Below, piece after piece: positions 24,858-33,674 of a stretch of 64,000 nt of DNA. A model generated the notes under the pieces. It ran no database searches. It had not been told where the DNA came from and saw only the letters and a list, made by a program, of their open reading frames with translations. This stretch comes from Agromyces hippuratus. GTDB lineage: Bacteria; Actinomycetota; Actinomycetes; Actinomycetales; Microbacteriaceae. The DNA lies in contig NZ_JACCFI010000001.1 in NCBI RefSeq assembly GCF_013410355.1, positions 3,534,001-3,598,000 on the forward strand. The letters run 5' to 3'. The first letter of the stretch is position 1, and every line of letters begins with the position of its first letter. The translations under genes and the position numbers were made by a program.

Positions 24858-27023
24858 TCACCGTACTGCGGCACCGAGGCGCTCTCGGATCGCGGTCTGG
24901 TTCGCGCGATCACCCGCTGAGTCGGCGAATCCGAGCGCCTGCTCGAGCAGGACGGTGCGTCGCGACGGCTCGGCCCGATCGGCCTGCAGGATCAGGCTGC
25001 GCGTCGTGCACCGCACATCGCCGAGGCGTCGGAACACGTCGACGAGTTCGTCGATTCCGGTCGAGACGCCCGGAACCTCGAGCATCTGCTGCACGAGTTC
25101 GGCATGCGCGAGTTCGTGGTCGTTGTGCGTCGCACGTGCGTAGTCGGCGCACTCCGCCGCCCACGCGACCGCCTGCTCGGGCTCTTGGCCCGATTCCGCC
25201 GCCGTGAGGGCCATCATGTACCGGGCGTTGCTGACGTGGGTGGCGTCGCCCGCCCGGGCGTACGCGCGCATCGCGGCATCGAACTCGGCGATGGCCGCTG
25301 CTGCATCGGCGAGCTCGGGGCCGCGCACGGCGATGCCCCGCATCTGGTGCACGGCGGCGAGCTCCCAGTCGTCGTGCAGGGCGAGGGCGAGCCGCTCCGC
25401 GATCGCGAGGTGACCGACGGCGTCTTCCGTGCGGCGCCGATACGCGGCGGCGAGGCCCGCCAGATGGTGCGCCGCGAGCTGCGACCGGTCGTCGTCGGCG
25501 ATGGCGAGGGCGCGTTCGGCGAGCTCGTCGACGAGTTGCACGTCGAAGTACGAGAGCGCGTTGCCGATCGCGAGCAGGTCATCGGCCGACGCCGACGACA
25601 GCAGGCGATCGTCGCGTGCCGCCATGGCAAGCGTGCGCACGCTGTCGACATCCGACCCGTACTGCTCGATGCCGATCGCGAGGTCGGCGGCGAGCGGCAG
25701 GGCGCACGGATGCCCCGCTGCCAGCGCCCAGCGCAATGCCGCGTTCACCTCGGGGCACATGTGGGTCGACAGGCTCATCGCCTCGTGGCTGTCATCGGTG
25801 CGGGCGTGCACGACGAATCTCGATGCGAGGTCGGCGTGGTACTCGGCGTGCCGCGCGAGCACGTCGCGCACGTCGGCGGGGTCGCTCCGCGCGAGCACGT
25901 ACTCGCGCATCACCGCGAGCAGCCGGAACCGGCGGGGATGCCCGCCCGCGGGCACGAGCATCGAATGGTCGAGCAGGCGGAGCACGACGCCCTCGGCGCC
26001 GGGGTGCGTGACCGCGGCGGCCAGGTCGACGTCGAAGGTGCGGGGGAGTGCGCCGAGGCGGCAGAGCACCTGCTGCTCGTCGTCGGTGAGCAGGTCCCAC
26101 GTCCAGTCGAACGCCGTGTCGAGGGTGCGGTGCCGGCCCGTCGGCACGGCGCGGTCGAGGGTCGCGAAGTCGCGCTCGAGACGGGAGGCGAGTTCGGCGA
26201 GCGACAGGTGGCGGGCGCACGCCGCGGCGAGCTCGAGCGCGAGCGGCAGCCCGTCGAGCCGCGCGGCGATCTCGCCGGCGAGGTCGCGTTCGGCCGGGGT
26301 GGTGACGAGGCCCCGGGCGCCGAGGCGCTCGAGGAGCATCTCGGTCGCCGCGGCATCCGTGCCCGAGGCGTCCAGCGGCGCGAGGCTGTGCACGCGCTCG
26401 CCGGCATCGCCGATCGGGGTGCGCGACGTGGTGAGCACCGCGAGGTCCGGGGTGCTGGCCAGCAGGCGGCCGACGACCTCGCCGACCGTCGGACCGACGC
26501 GGTCGACGTTGTCGAGCACGAGCAGGTAGGGGCGGGCGCCGAGCGCCACCGCGAGGGCGGCCGTGATGTCGGTGCCCTGGCTCGACTCGAGGTCGAAGGC
26601 GCGGGCGACGCGGGCGACCACGTCGCCCGACTCGGCATGCTCGAGTTCGACGACGACCGGTGCCCGCTCGCCGTGCCGCCGGCTCGCGAACTCGAGGGCG
26701 AGTCGGGTCTTGCCGACGCCGCCGGGCCCCGCGATCGTCACCCACCCGCTCTCGTCGACGAGGGCGGCGACCGCGTCGAGATCGGCGATGCGGCCGATGA
26801 AGGCGTCGCGCGGCAGCCGAACGGATGCCTCGTGCCGCTCGCCCGCCGCCGCGACGAGTGCTGCCCGGCTGTCGGCACCGAGCTTGCGTCGGAGGCTCGC
26901 GATGTGGCTCTCGACCGTGCGCACGGAGATGAACAACTCCGCTGCGATCTCGGGGTTGCTGAGGCGCCGCTCGATGGCGGCGAGCACCGCGCGTTCGCGG
27001 GGCGTGAGCGATTCGCCCGCCAC
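24858..27023 (-). CDS. LuxR-HTH/AAA-ATPase transcriptional regulator
   Basis: This 721-residue regulator has an N-terminal LuxR-type helix-turn-helix (LTPRERAVLAAIERRLSNPE through RTVESHIASLRRKLGA, about 6-50). A STAND-type ATPase follows, with Walker A GPGGVGKT (99-106) and Walker B-like LLVLDNVD. A winged-helix region (TFDWTWDLLTDDEQ-like) and a TPR-like helical C-terminus complete it. In most MalT/LuxR ATPases the HTH is C-terminal, so the N-terminal position is notable. The start GTG at 27023 is chosen because TACACT lies 7 bases upstream (leaderless) and because it places LTPRE at the very N-terminus. It follows the methyltransferase and small-protein genes on the same strand. Confidence 0.82.
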   Translation of the reverse strand: MAGESLTPRERAVLAAIERRLSNPEIAAELFISVRTVESHIASLRRKLGADSRAALVAAAGERHEASVRLPRDAFIGRIADLDAVAALVDESGWVTIAGPGGVGKTRLALEFASRRHGERAPVVVELEHAESGDVVARVARAFDLESSQGTDITAALAVALGARPYLLVLDNVDRVGPTVGEVVGRLLASTPDLAVLTTSRTPIGDAGERVHSLAPLDASGTDAAATEMLLERLGARGLVTTPAERDLAGEIAARLDGLPLALELAAACARHLSLAELASRLERDFATLDRAVPTGRHRTLDTAFDWTWDLLTDDEQQVLCRLGALPRTFDVDLAAAVTHPGAEGVVLRLLDHSMLVPAGGHPRRFRLLAVMREYVLARSDPADVRDVLARHAEYHADLASRFVVHARTDDSHEAMSLSTHMCPEVNAALRWALAAGHPCALPLAADLAIGIEQYGSDVDSVRTLAMAARDDRLLSSASADDLLAIGNALSYFDVQLVDELAERALAIADDDRSQLAAHHLAGLAAAYRRRTEDAVGHLAIAERLALALHDDWELAAVHQMRGIAVRGPELADAAAAIAEFDAAMRAYARAGDATHVSNARYMMALTAAESGQEPEQAVAWAAECADYARATHNDHELAHAELVQQMLEVPGVSTGIDELVDVFRRLGDVRCTTRSLILQADRAEPSRRTVLLEQALGFADSAGDRANQTAIRERLGAAVR

Positions 27024-27088
27024 GACGCCCAGTGTAGACGCGGGGATCGCGCGCCGCACTGGGCGGGTGGTGTCGTCGGGGGCTCGGG

Positions 27089-27328
27089 TCACGACGCGAC
27101 TGGGGCGGGCCCTCCGCCGTGGCCGGCTCCGAACACGGCGGTCGTCGACAGCGCGAGGCGTCGCCGCCACCGTACGAGGAACGGCGGGCGCGAGACATCC
27201 GTCACCTGCGCCGCTGCGCTCTCGGCATCGCGATCGGCGATGCGTCGACGCTGCTCGAGCTCGCGGTTCAGGCGCTCCTCGCCGCGGTGGTGCAGTTCGA
27301 ACACGAGGTAGTCCTCGCTGAGATACAT
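27089..27328 (-). CDS. hypothetical basic small protein
   Basis: This 79-residue protein begins MYLSEDYLVFELHHRGEERL, continues with a charged helix (NRELEQRRRIADRDAES) and ends in a basic segment with a short hydrophobic stretch. The ATG at 27328 is preceded by GGAAGG. It follows the methyltransferase gene by 31 bases, so the two are probably cotranscribed. No family was recognised. Confidence 0.62.
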   Translation of the reverse strand: MYLSEDYLVFELHHRGEERLNRELEQRRRIADRDAESAAAQVTDVSRPPFLVRWRRRLALSTTAVFGAGHGGGPAPVAS

Positions 27329-27359
27329 GATGTTCCTTCCGGGAATGCGCCGACCGTGG

Positions 27360-28265
27360 TCAGGCTCGGCGGGCGGTGACGAGCAGGTACTCCCACTGCA
27401 GGGCATCGCCGGTGGTGCGGAGACCGTGGGAACGGGCGAGCTCGACGAGCGCATCGTCGAGGGCGCGAACCTGGTCGGGGTCGCCGGCGATGCGGCCGTA
27501 GACGGCGATCGTCGGTCCGTAGTTCCGCTTGAAGTAGTCGCGGAACTCCTCTGGTGAGGCGAACTGATCGACGGTGACGGTCTGCCGTCGAGCTTCGATG
27601 TCGTCGACGTCGTCGCCGAACAGCTCGCGGACGTGCTGCTCGTCGCCCCAGAGCGGAGCGGGCTCGGCGCCCTCGGGCAGCGGTGCCGCGAACGGCTTCA
27701 TGGTCTTGAACATCTGGCCGATGAAGCCCTCGGGCGTCCAGCTCAGTACGCCGATGCGACCGCCGGGACGGGTCACGCGCAGCAGTTCGCCGGCCGCGCG
27801 ACGGTGATGCGGTGCGAACATGACGCCGACGCACGAGACGGTCGCGTCGAACCCGGCGTCGTCGAACGGCAGCGCCTCGGCGTCGGCCTCGCGCCACTCG
27901 AGCTCGGCTCCTGCCTCGTGCGCGCGGCGTCGGCCGGCGTCGAAGAGCTCGGGAGCGAGGTCGCTCGCGACGACGGCGCCGCCGCGGAGCGCGGCGGGGA
28001 TCGCCGCGTTGCCGGAACCGGCCGCGACATCGAGCACCCGGTCGCCCGGTCGCACGCCGACCGCGTCGACGAGCACCGGGCCGAGGCTCCAGATGAGATC
28101 GGCGGCGAGCGTCGGGTAGTCGCCCGAAGCCCACATCGCCCGGTGCTTCGTCTTGAGGGCTCGGTCGGCCGTGGTCGGGTCGGTCGCGGTCGGGCCGGAC
28201 TCGGGCGATGCGGTGGCAGTGGCGGTGGGGGCTGATGCGGCCTGCGCGGCCGGTGATTCGGTCAT
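27360..28265 (-). CDS. class I SAM-dependent methyltransferase
   Basis: This 301-residue methyltransferase has an Ala/Thr/Pro-rich N-terminal tail of about 35 residues. The Rossmann core follows, with motif I VLDVAAGSGNAAIPAA, the acidic strand VVASDLAPEL, DAEALPFDDAGFDATVS and LRVTRPGGRIGVLSW. It belongs to the UbiE/COQ5-like group and its substrate is unknown. The ATG at 28265 has GAGGAG upstream. An upstream palindrome at 28347-28365 is a candidate regulatory site for this gene and the two downstream genes. Confidence 0.87.
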   Translation of the reverse strand: MTESPAAQAASAPTATATASPESGPTATDPTTADRALKTKHRAMWASGDYPTLAADLIWSLGPVLVDAVGVRPGDRVLDVAAGSGNAAIPAALRGGAVVASDLAPELFDAGRRRAHEAGAELEWREADAEALPFDDAGFDATVSCVGVMFAPHHRRAAGELLRVTRPGGRIGVLSWTPEGFIGQMFKTMKPFAAPLPEGAEPAPLWGDEQHVRELFGDDVDDIEARRQTVTVDQFASPEEFRDYFKRNYGPTIAVYGRIAGDPDQVRALDDALVELARSHGLRTTGDALQWEYLLVTARRA

Positions 28266-28346
28266 GGTCGTCTCCTCGACGCACTCGTGAATGTGGATGA
28301 TCCGCCAAGCGTGCGCGCCGAGGACCGCCGCCGCATCCGTGCAGCA

Positions 28347-28365
28347 CACTGAGGTTTTCTCAGTG
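28347..28365. promoter_or_regulatory. 7-5-7 palindrome upstream of the methyltransferase gene
   Basis: CACTGAG-GTTTT-CTCAGTG has perfect arms and an AT-rich centre in GC-rich surroundings, about 80 bases before the start codon. It may be an operator, possibly for the LuxR-type regulator encoded downstream. The rest of 28266-28543 shows no gene I can support. Confidence 0.5.
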
Positions 28366-28543
28366 CTCACGCTGGGCGGATCTCAGGGTGATGCGCATTC
28401 CGGGCGGTCGGCGCCGACGGCGCGAGGTTCGACGACCTCTCGGGCACCGATGTCATGGCCGGCCGTCTGCGGTGCCTCACGCTGCCGCGGCCACCCGGCC
28501 GGTCGAGGCCGACCGTACGCTGCCTCGTGCGGCGTGCCCGGCG

Positions 28544-28900
28544 CTACTCGGCGAACTCCTGCACGATGACGTCGGACGCATGGATGCAGACCATGCGCAG
28601 GCGGCTCGTGCCCGTCGCGACGAAGCGGTGCCAGGTGTCGGCGGGGGCGGTCGCCGTGTCGCCCGGGGTCGCGACGAGCTCCTGCTCGCCGATCGTGAGC
28701 AGCGCCTCGCCCTCGAGCACGATCCAGGTCTCGGGGTACGGGTGGCGATGCAGGTCGGGCCCCTGGCCGGGGTCGTTGTCGACGAGGAAGTACGAGACGG
28801 CGGCGCCGTGGTCGCGCCCTTCGAAGCGGAGGGTTCGGCCCGAGCCGAGTCGAATCGCGTCGGCGGGCACGATCGGCGGAATCGAGGTCGTGGCGGTCAT
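28544..28900 (-). CDS. cupin-domain protein
   Basis: This 118-residue single-domain cupin has the metal-binding motif 1 HRHPYPETWIVLEGEALLTI and motif 2 PGDTATAPADTWHRF. It may be a small dioxygenase, isomerase or binding protein. The start at 28900 (MTATTSIPP) is preceded by GGACTCCCCC and is preferred over the longer frame, which runs through the regulatory region. It is divergent from the ArsR-like regulator gene and probably under its control. Confidence 0.82.
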   Translation of the reverse strand: MTATTSIPPIVPADAIRLGSGRTLRFEGRDHGAAVSYFLVDNDPGQGPDLHRHPYPETWIVLEGEALLTIGEQELVATPGDTATAPADTWHRFVATGTSRLRMVCIHASDVIVQEFAE

Positions 28901-28930
28901 GGGGGAGTCCTCTCGTGGTGGGCGTGCGCT

Positions 28931-28961
28931 GGTTCCGATGTGCGGTGGTTCCGATGGGAAC
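28931..28961. promoter_or_regulatory. repeat/palindrome in the cupin-ArsR divergent region
   Basis: GGTTCCGATG occurs twice (28931-28940 and 28947-28956). The second copy forms the palindrome GTTCC-GATG-GGAAC (28948-28961). This is a plausible regulator-binding site between the two genes. Confidence 0.45.
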
Positions 28962-29001
28962 AAGGCTGCGCCCGCGGCATCCGCCTCGGTAGCATTTCGA
29001 C

Positions 29002-29991
29002 GTGGATCGAATGTTCGCGGACTTCCAGCTCGCACCCGACGACATCTCGGCGATTCGGTTCGGCATCTCGCCGGGCCACGAACTGTGCCATGCCGTGCGG
29101 GTGCTGCAGCGCCCGGAGGAGCAGCCGTTGCAGTGGGGGTGGCTGCGGAGCGTGCGGAGTCGCGTGCCGCAGGACGCGTTCGAGCTCATGGCGGTGATCA
29201 TCGGCGAGGCCGGGTACTTCCCCGACTTCCTCACCGCGACCCCGACCTGGGATCTGACCCCGGCCGACGAGGCCGAGCGGCTCGCGGCGGTACCTCCCGA
29301 GCTGCTGCGCGCCGACCTCGCGAAGATGCTGGCCCGATCGACGGGTGCTCGGCGAGTTGCCATCGGCCGCATGATCGAGCAGCCGCTGCACGCGCGCGCC
29401 ATGATCGCCGCGGCGTGGAGCGAGGTGTGGCACGCCGTGCTCGAACCGGTGTGGCCGCAGCTCGAGCGGTTGCTGCGCGCCGACATCGCCGTGCGAGCCC
29501 GGCGGATCACGACCCAGGGCATCGCCGTGATGGTCGCCGGCCTGCACGAGTCGGTCGCCTGGCAGGGCGACGTCGTGCGGGTGCGCCTGCGCAGGCACCG
29601 CGAACTCGTCGACTGCCGGGGGAGCGGGCTCGTGCTCGTGCCGTCGGTCATGGGCGGCCTCGGGTGCGCGGTGCTCACCGAACCGCCGGCCCAGCCCACG
29701 CTCTTCTACCCGGCGCAAGGGGTCACCGAGACGTGGGCGAAGGACCCGGCCGCCGCGTCGCGATCGCTGGGCGCGCTCATCGGCCCGGCACGCGCCGGAA
29801 TCCTCCTCAGCGCGCACGACCCGCGCACCACGACCCAGGTCGCGGCCGACAGCGGCCTCGCCCCCTCGACCGCATCGCATCACCTGACCGTGCTCCGCGA
29901 GAGCGGGCTCATCGCGAGCGAACGCCGGGGTGCGCGGGTGCTGCACGTGCGCACTCCGCTCGGCGAGGCCTTCGTGGGCGCCACGAACTGA
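29002..29991 (+). CDS. ArsR-like winged-helix regulator (DUF5937 type)
   Basis: This 329-residue protein has a large N-terminal domain of the DUF5937 kind (IRFGISPGHELCHAVRVL) and a C-terminal ArsR-like winged helix (TTTQVAADSGLAPSTASHHLTVLRE-like region, about 275-315). Such proteins repress or activate a neighbouring gene, here most likely the divergent cupin. The GTG at 29002 follows TAGCAT by exactly 6 bases, indicating a leaderless start. An ATG three codons later is the alternative. Confidence 0.84.
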   Translation: MDRMFADFQLAPDDISAIRFGISPGHELCHAVRVLQRPEEQPLQWGWLRSVRSRVPQDAFELMAVIIGEAGYFPDFLTATPTWDLTPADEAERLAAVPPELLRADLAKMLARSTGARRVAIGRMIEQPLHARAMIAAAWSEVWHAVLEPVWPQLERLLRADIAVRARRITTQGIAVMVAGLHESVAWQGDVVRVRLRRHRELVDCRGSGLVLVPSVMGGLGCAVLTEPPAQPTLFYPAQGVTETWAKDPAAASRSLGALIGPARAGILLSAHDPRTTTQVAADSGLAPSTASHHLTVLRESGLIASERRGARVLHVRTPLGEAFVGATN

Positions 29992-29996
29992 GACGA

Positions 29997-30028
29997 GCGG
30001 ATGCCGCGGCTCGCGCCGCGGCATCCGC
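29997..30028. terminator. bidirectional terminator hairpin
   Basis: GCGGATGCCGCGGC (29997-30010) pairs perfectly with GCCGCGGCATCCGC (30015-30028) around a TCGC loop. It is built from inverted octamers and lies between convergent genes. Confidence 0.72.
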
Positions 30029-30061
30029 CCGTGTCGTCAGTGGTCGGTTCGAGTCAGGGGC

Positions 30062-32197
30062 TCAGTTCGAGAAGACTCCGAGCTCCTTGATCGAGTACCC
30101 GTACTCCGTCGTGCGCACCGTGCAGAGCACGCGCACGTACCGGGCGCTCGTCGCGGCGAACGACGCGGTGTCGAGCCCGCCGTTGCCGTTCGTCACCGAC
30201 GAGACGGTGGTCCAGGTCTGACCGTCTTGCGACACCTGCACCTCGTAGGCCTTCGCCGCGGCGGACTCCCACTCGACGACGACCCGGCTGACCGGCTCGG
30301 AGGCGCCGAGGTCGACGCGCAGCCACTGCGGGTTCACTCCCCAGTTGCCGCTCGCCCAGCGCGTGTTGGCCTTGCCGTCGACGGCGCGCCCGGGAGCGTA
30401 GCTCGTGAACGGGTTCCACTCGCTCGAGCTGGCCGATGCGGGCTTGCCGGTCGCGAGGTTCGACGCGCTCGAGTAGTCGCTCGTCGCCTCCCACGTCTGC
30501 AGGTACGACTCCGCGCCCCGCATGAGGTCGGAGACGAGGGTGTCGCCGCCGCCCGACTGGCGCAGCAGCTCGACGTAGTCGGGCGCCAGGCCCGAGTGCA
30601 CGAAGCCGTCGACGTTGATGTCGAAGGTGCGCTGACCACTGACCTGGCGGTCGATGGTCGTGCCGCCGTCGGCGCTCGTGAACGGGTAGGTGATGTCGAC
30701 CGGCGCGCTGTCGGCTGCCGGGTGGCTGCCGACGCCGTTGAAGTCGAGCCCGAACCCGTAGCCCTTGTCGTACTGGGCGCGGAGCGCGCTGCCCTCCTGC
30801 CACTCGCCGATGAAGCCCGCAGCGTCGTGCGGGTAGCCGGTCTTGAACCCGCCGAGGCGGTAGAGCCGCTCGGTCCAGCCGGAGTCCATCCAGCTGTGGC
30901 TCGAGAGCACGCCCGGGTAGCCCTGGGCCTCGAGCAGGTCGAGGGCGCGTTCCGCCGCCTTCACGCTCATGTGGTCGAGCTCGACCATCATGTTGCGGGC
31001 CATCATGGCCTTGAGCGCATAGGCGCCGAGGCTCGTGAGGCCGCGCGTGTTGCAGTTCTTGCCGGCCGAGTACTCGGGCACCTCGACGCCCGGGGGCAGC
31101 TGCTCCTCGAACTCGGGCACCGTGGCGTCGCCGATCGGGTTGTCGTGACGGGCGGTCGGGCAGGTCTCCGTCTGCCAGAACGTTCCGGTGGAGTAGAACT
31201 GTCCGACGTTGATGATCGTGCCCTGCGTGCCGGTGTCGAATCGCACGCCGCAGAGGGCGTTGTCGAACTTGTGGCAGAGGAACATGCTCGAGATGCCGAG
31301 TTGCTCGAACTCGTCGAGTCCGCGGTCGATGTCGGCCGTCGAGCACTGCGCGACGTCGAGGATCATCTTGCAGCCGAACGGCTCGGACATCTCGACGCCG
31401 AGCACGACCGCGAGCTTGCCCTGCTCGATCACCGCTCGTGCGTCGGCCGGTGTCGTGACGATGCGGAAGAAGCCCTTGCCGGGGCCGCCGTAGATGTCGT
31501 CGATGTAGGCCTCCATCTCGCGCGCCTTCTGCGCCTCGAGACGGATCGCCGTCATCTCGTCGCACGAGCGGTCCTTCGGCATGATCGGCAGCGAGCAGAT
31601 CACGCCGTTGGTGACCAGGTCGTTGACGAGGATGCGCTGGCCGCCGCGCCACGAGCGTTCGACCCAGGCGTAGTACGAGGCCTGGTGGCTCATCGAGGTG
31701 GTCTTGGGCCAGTCGGTGAAGGTCGGCCAGCCGACCGGGTCGTGCTTGCCGTCAGCGTCGCCGCTGACGAGGTTCTCGAAGAGCGCGGCGCTGCCGTCGG
31801 GGTAGTGGTCGGGGCAGTCCTTCAGGGCGGCTGCGACCCCGTCGGGCGAGAACGGCGCGCCGCAGATCATGCGTCCGCCGAAGCCCTCGTTGGAGTTCAG
31901 GTGGGTGTGCGAGTCGATGAAGCCCTGCACCTCCCCGTTGGCGTCGGTGCCGGTGAACGGTGCGCCCGTGACGTTCAGCTCGACGTCTTCGGCGGGGCGG
32001 TTCGGCGCCTCCCACCAGTCGGACGTCGCCGCCTCGGCCGGTGCGGTGCTCACTGCGGCGGGAAGCGCCGCGAGTGCGGATGTCGCGAGTGCAGCTGCCA
32101 GGGCGAGACCCAGGGTTCTGGATCGCCACCTGCGCTTTCCCTGCTCGGTGGTGCGTTCGGAACGGACACGGTACGGGCGTGCATGATCGATCGCCAT
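30062..32197 (-). CDS. secreted M19/amidohydrolase-like protein with F5/8-type C domain
   Basis: This 711-residue exported protein has a long signal peptide (about 25-57), an amidohydrolase-fold domain (about 60-560) and a C-terminal discoidin/CBM32-type module (about 575-711, starting NLATGKPASASSSEWNPF). Possible metal ligands are DSHTH (95-99), GVEMSEPF, VELDHMS and SSHSW. This order recalls membrane dipeptidases (M19), but the N-terminal motif is HxH rather than HxD. The start ATG has AAGGAGG upstream. The CBM suggests binding to a surface glycan. The substrate is unknown. Confidence 0.78.
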   Translation of the reverse strand: MAIDHARPYRVRSERTTEQGKRRWRSRTLGLALAAALATSALAALPAAVSTAPAEAATSDWWEAPNRPAEDVELNVTGAPFTGTDANGEVQGFIDSHTHLNSNEGFGGRMICGAPFSPDGVAAALKDCPDHYPDGSAALFENLVSGDADGKHDPVGWPTFTDWPKTTSMSHQASYYAWVERSWRGGQRILVNDLVTNGVICSLPIMPKDRSCDEMTAIRLEAQKAREMEAYIDDIYGGPGKGFFRIVTTPADARAVIEQGKLAVVLGVEMSEPFGCKMILDVAQCSTADIDRGLDEFEQLGISSMFLCHKFDNALCGVRFDTGTQGTIINVGQFYSTGTFWQTETCPTARHDNPIGDATVPEFEEQLPPGVEVPEYSAGKNCNTRGLTSLGAYALKAMMARNMMVELDHMSVKAAERALDLLEAQGYPGVLSSHSWMDSGWTERLYRLGGFKTGYPHDAAGFIGEWQEGSALRAQYDKGYGFGLDFNGVGSHPAADSAPVDITYPFTSADGGTTIDRQVSGQRTFDINVDGFVHSGLAPDYVELLRQSGGGDTLVSDLMRGAESYLQTWEATSDYSSASNLATGKPASASSSEWNPFTSYAPGRAVDGKANTRWASGNWGVNPQWLRVDLGASEPVSRVVVEWESAAAKAYEVQVSQDGQTWTTVSSVTNGNGGLDTASFAATSARYVRVLCTVRTTEYGYSIKELGVFSN

Positions 32198-32222
32198 CTG
32201 AGCCTCCTTGCTCGTTGGAGGC

Positions 32223-32252
32223 AGCGTATTGTGGGTCGATCGTCCCAGTCAA
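32223..32252 (-). promoter_or_regulatory. promoter and operator of the secreted M19-like gene
   Basis: On the minus strand, TTGACT (32252-32247) and TACGCT (32228-32223) are 18 bases apart. The spacer contains the near-palindrome TGGGTCGATCGTCCCA (plus-strand 32232-32247) with a central CGATCG, a typical place for a repressor. Confidence 0.5.
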
Positions 32253-32402
32253 GCGTCCAACTCAACTGGTCGATGCCGCCGGTCGTCGGGAGCCCGCCGG
32301 GAGCCATCCGAACGCCGCCCGTGTGTCGGCTGAATGCCGGCTCGATGCGCGCCCCGAGTTCTTCGGATTGCCCGGCCGCTCACGACCGGGGATACTTCAC
32401 GA

Positions 32403-33596
32403 GTGACCCTCGAATCCGCCCCGAGCGCGACGCTCGATCCACTCGGCCAGGCACCGGCCGCGATCGGTGTTCCCGCCCCGCGTCGATCGCGCGCGGCCGT
32501 CGCCTGGACGGTGCTCGGCGTGGCGCTGTTCCTCCTCCTCTCCGCTGCCGTGCTCGCCGCGACCGCCATCGCGAACCTCCGCTTCGACGCGGCGGTCGCG
32601 GCGCATCGCGACGCCGTCGCCGAGGCCGAGGCGGTCGGCGAGTCGGTCGCAGTCGTCGAGACGGATGCCGCGGCGACCGCGGAGATCGCCGCGTCGGTGC
32701 TCGCCGCACCCGACCCGCTCGTCGATGCCGAGGCGAACGCCGCGCTGACGGCGGTCACGGCCGACTTCGACTCGCTGATGGCCTCGGCGCCCGAGACGGA
32801 GTTCGCCGAACCGACCCGGCCGCTCTCGCGCCCGATCTGGTTCGCCGACCTCGACCACGCCTCCGAACTGCTGGGCGCGGAGACCGAACGGCTCACCGCC
32901 CAGGCCGCCGAGGCCGACGCGTACGCCGCGGATCTCGCCGTCGCCGACGATGCCGTCACCGACTCGGGCGTCGCGTACCTCGACGCCATCGCGCCGGTCG
33001 CCGCCGCGGTCGAGGCCGCCAACGGATCCGCGCGCAACGTCGAGCGCATCGAGTACCGCAACAGCGTCGAGCAGCTCGCCGGCAGCACGTGGGGGTACGA
33101 CGCCGCAGCGCGCATCGACGCCTACGTCGCTGCGGCCGCCGCCCTGCAGTCGACCCACGCGGCCGAAGAGGCCGAGAAGGCGGGCCCGCTCTACGACCGC
33201 CGTGTCGAGGTCGAGGCGTACGCCCGGTCGATCGCGGGCGGCGTGCTGCTCGAGTTCGACTGGGCCCCGATCGTGATCGGCTACGGCGAGAACGGCTCCG
33301 CGGGAGGCACTGCGACCTGGGACACCTGGGAGGGCGGCCTCTCGACGATCACGCTCTCGAACAGCATCGCGGAACAGTGGGGCGACCCGGTCATGGCCGC
33401 GCTCGTCACCCACGAGGTCGGCCACGCGATCACCTCGAAGTGCTACGACATCGTCGGCGAGTACGCGAACGACAACGAGCCGTGGGCCGTCGCGTGGGCG
33501 ATCGGCATGGGGCACACCGATGCGAACGGCAACGGCGAGTGGCTCTACGGCCGCCCCTCCGACGAGCTCATCGAGCGCTCGAAGGCGTGTCGCTGA
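32403..33596 (+). CDS. membrane-anchored HExxH putative metallopeptidase
   Basis: This 397-residue protein has a short cytoplasmic N-terminus, one transmembrane helix (about 30-55) and a long alanine-rich, probably helical or coiled extracellular region. Near the C-terminus, THEVGHAITSK holds the zinc-protease motif HExxH, followed by a region with EYANDNEPWAVAWAIG. The overall family was not recognised. The GTG at 32403 follows GATACT by 6 bases, suggesting a leaderless message. The longer ATG frame from 32334 is less likely. Confidence 0.68.
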   Translation: MTLESAPSATLDPLGQAPAAIGVPAPRRSRAAVAWTVLGVALFLLLSAAVLAATAIANLRFDAAVAAHRDAVAEAEAVGESVAVVETDAAATAEIAASVLAAPDPLVDAEANAALTAVTADFDSLMASAPETEFAEPTRPLSRPIWFADLDHASELLGAETERLTAQAAEADAYAADLAVADDAVTDSGVAYLDAIAPVAAAVEAANGSARNVERIEYRNSVEQLAGSTWGYDAAARIDAYVAAAAALQSTHAAEEAEKAGPLYDRRVEVEAYARSIAGGVLLEFDWAPIVIGYGENGSAGGTATWDTWEGGLSTITLSNSIAEQWGDPVMAALVTHEVGHAITSKCYDIVGEYANDNEPWAVAWAIGMGHTDANGNGEWLYGRPSDELIERSKACR

Positions 33597-33612
33597 GGCG
33601 TATCCGACGAGC

Positions 33613-33656
33613 GACGCTGCCCGCGTCGACCAGTGACGGTCGACGCGGGCAGCGTC
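33613..33656. terminator. strong bidirectional terminator hairpin
   Basis: A perfect 19-base-pair stem (33613-33631 with 33638-33656) and the loop AGTGAC lie between convergent genes. TTC follows on the plus strand, with no long U-tract. Confidence 0.75.
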
Positions 33657-33674
33657 TTCACGGTTGCGAGCTGA

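Noticed and set aside
25104..27311. 735-codon plus-strand frame opposite the LuxR-ATPase gene
   Set aside because: Antisense shadow; the minus strand encodes HTH and P-loop motifs.
28383..29699. 438-codon minus-strand frame spanning the cupin and the ArsR-like gene
   Set aside because: It covers both strands' real genes in another frame and contains no family motif.
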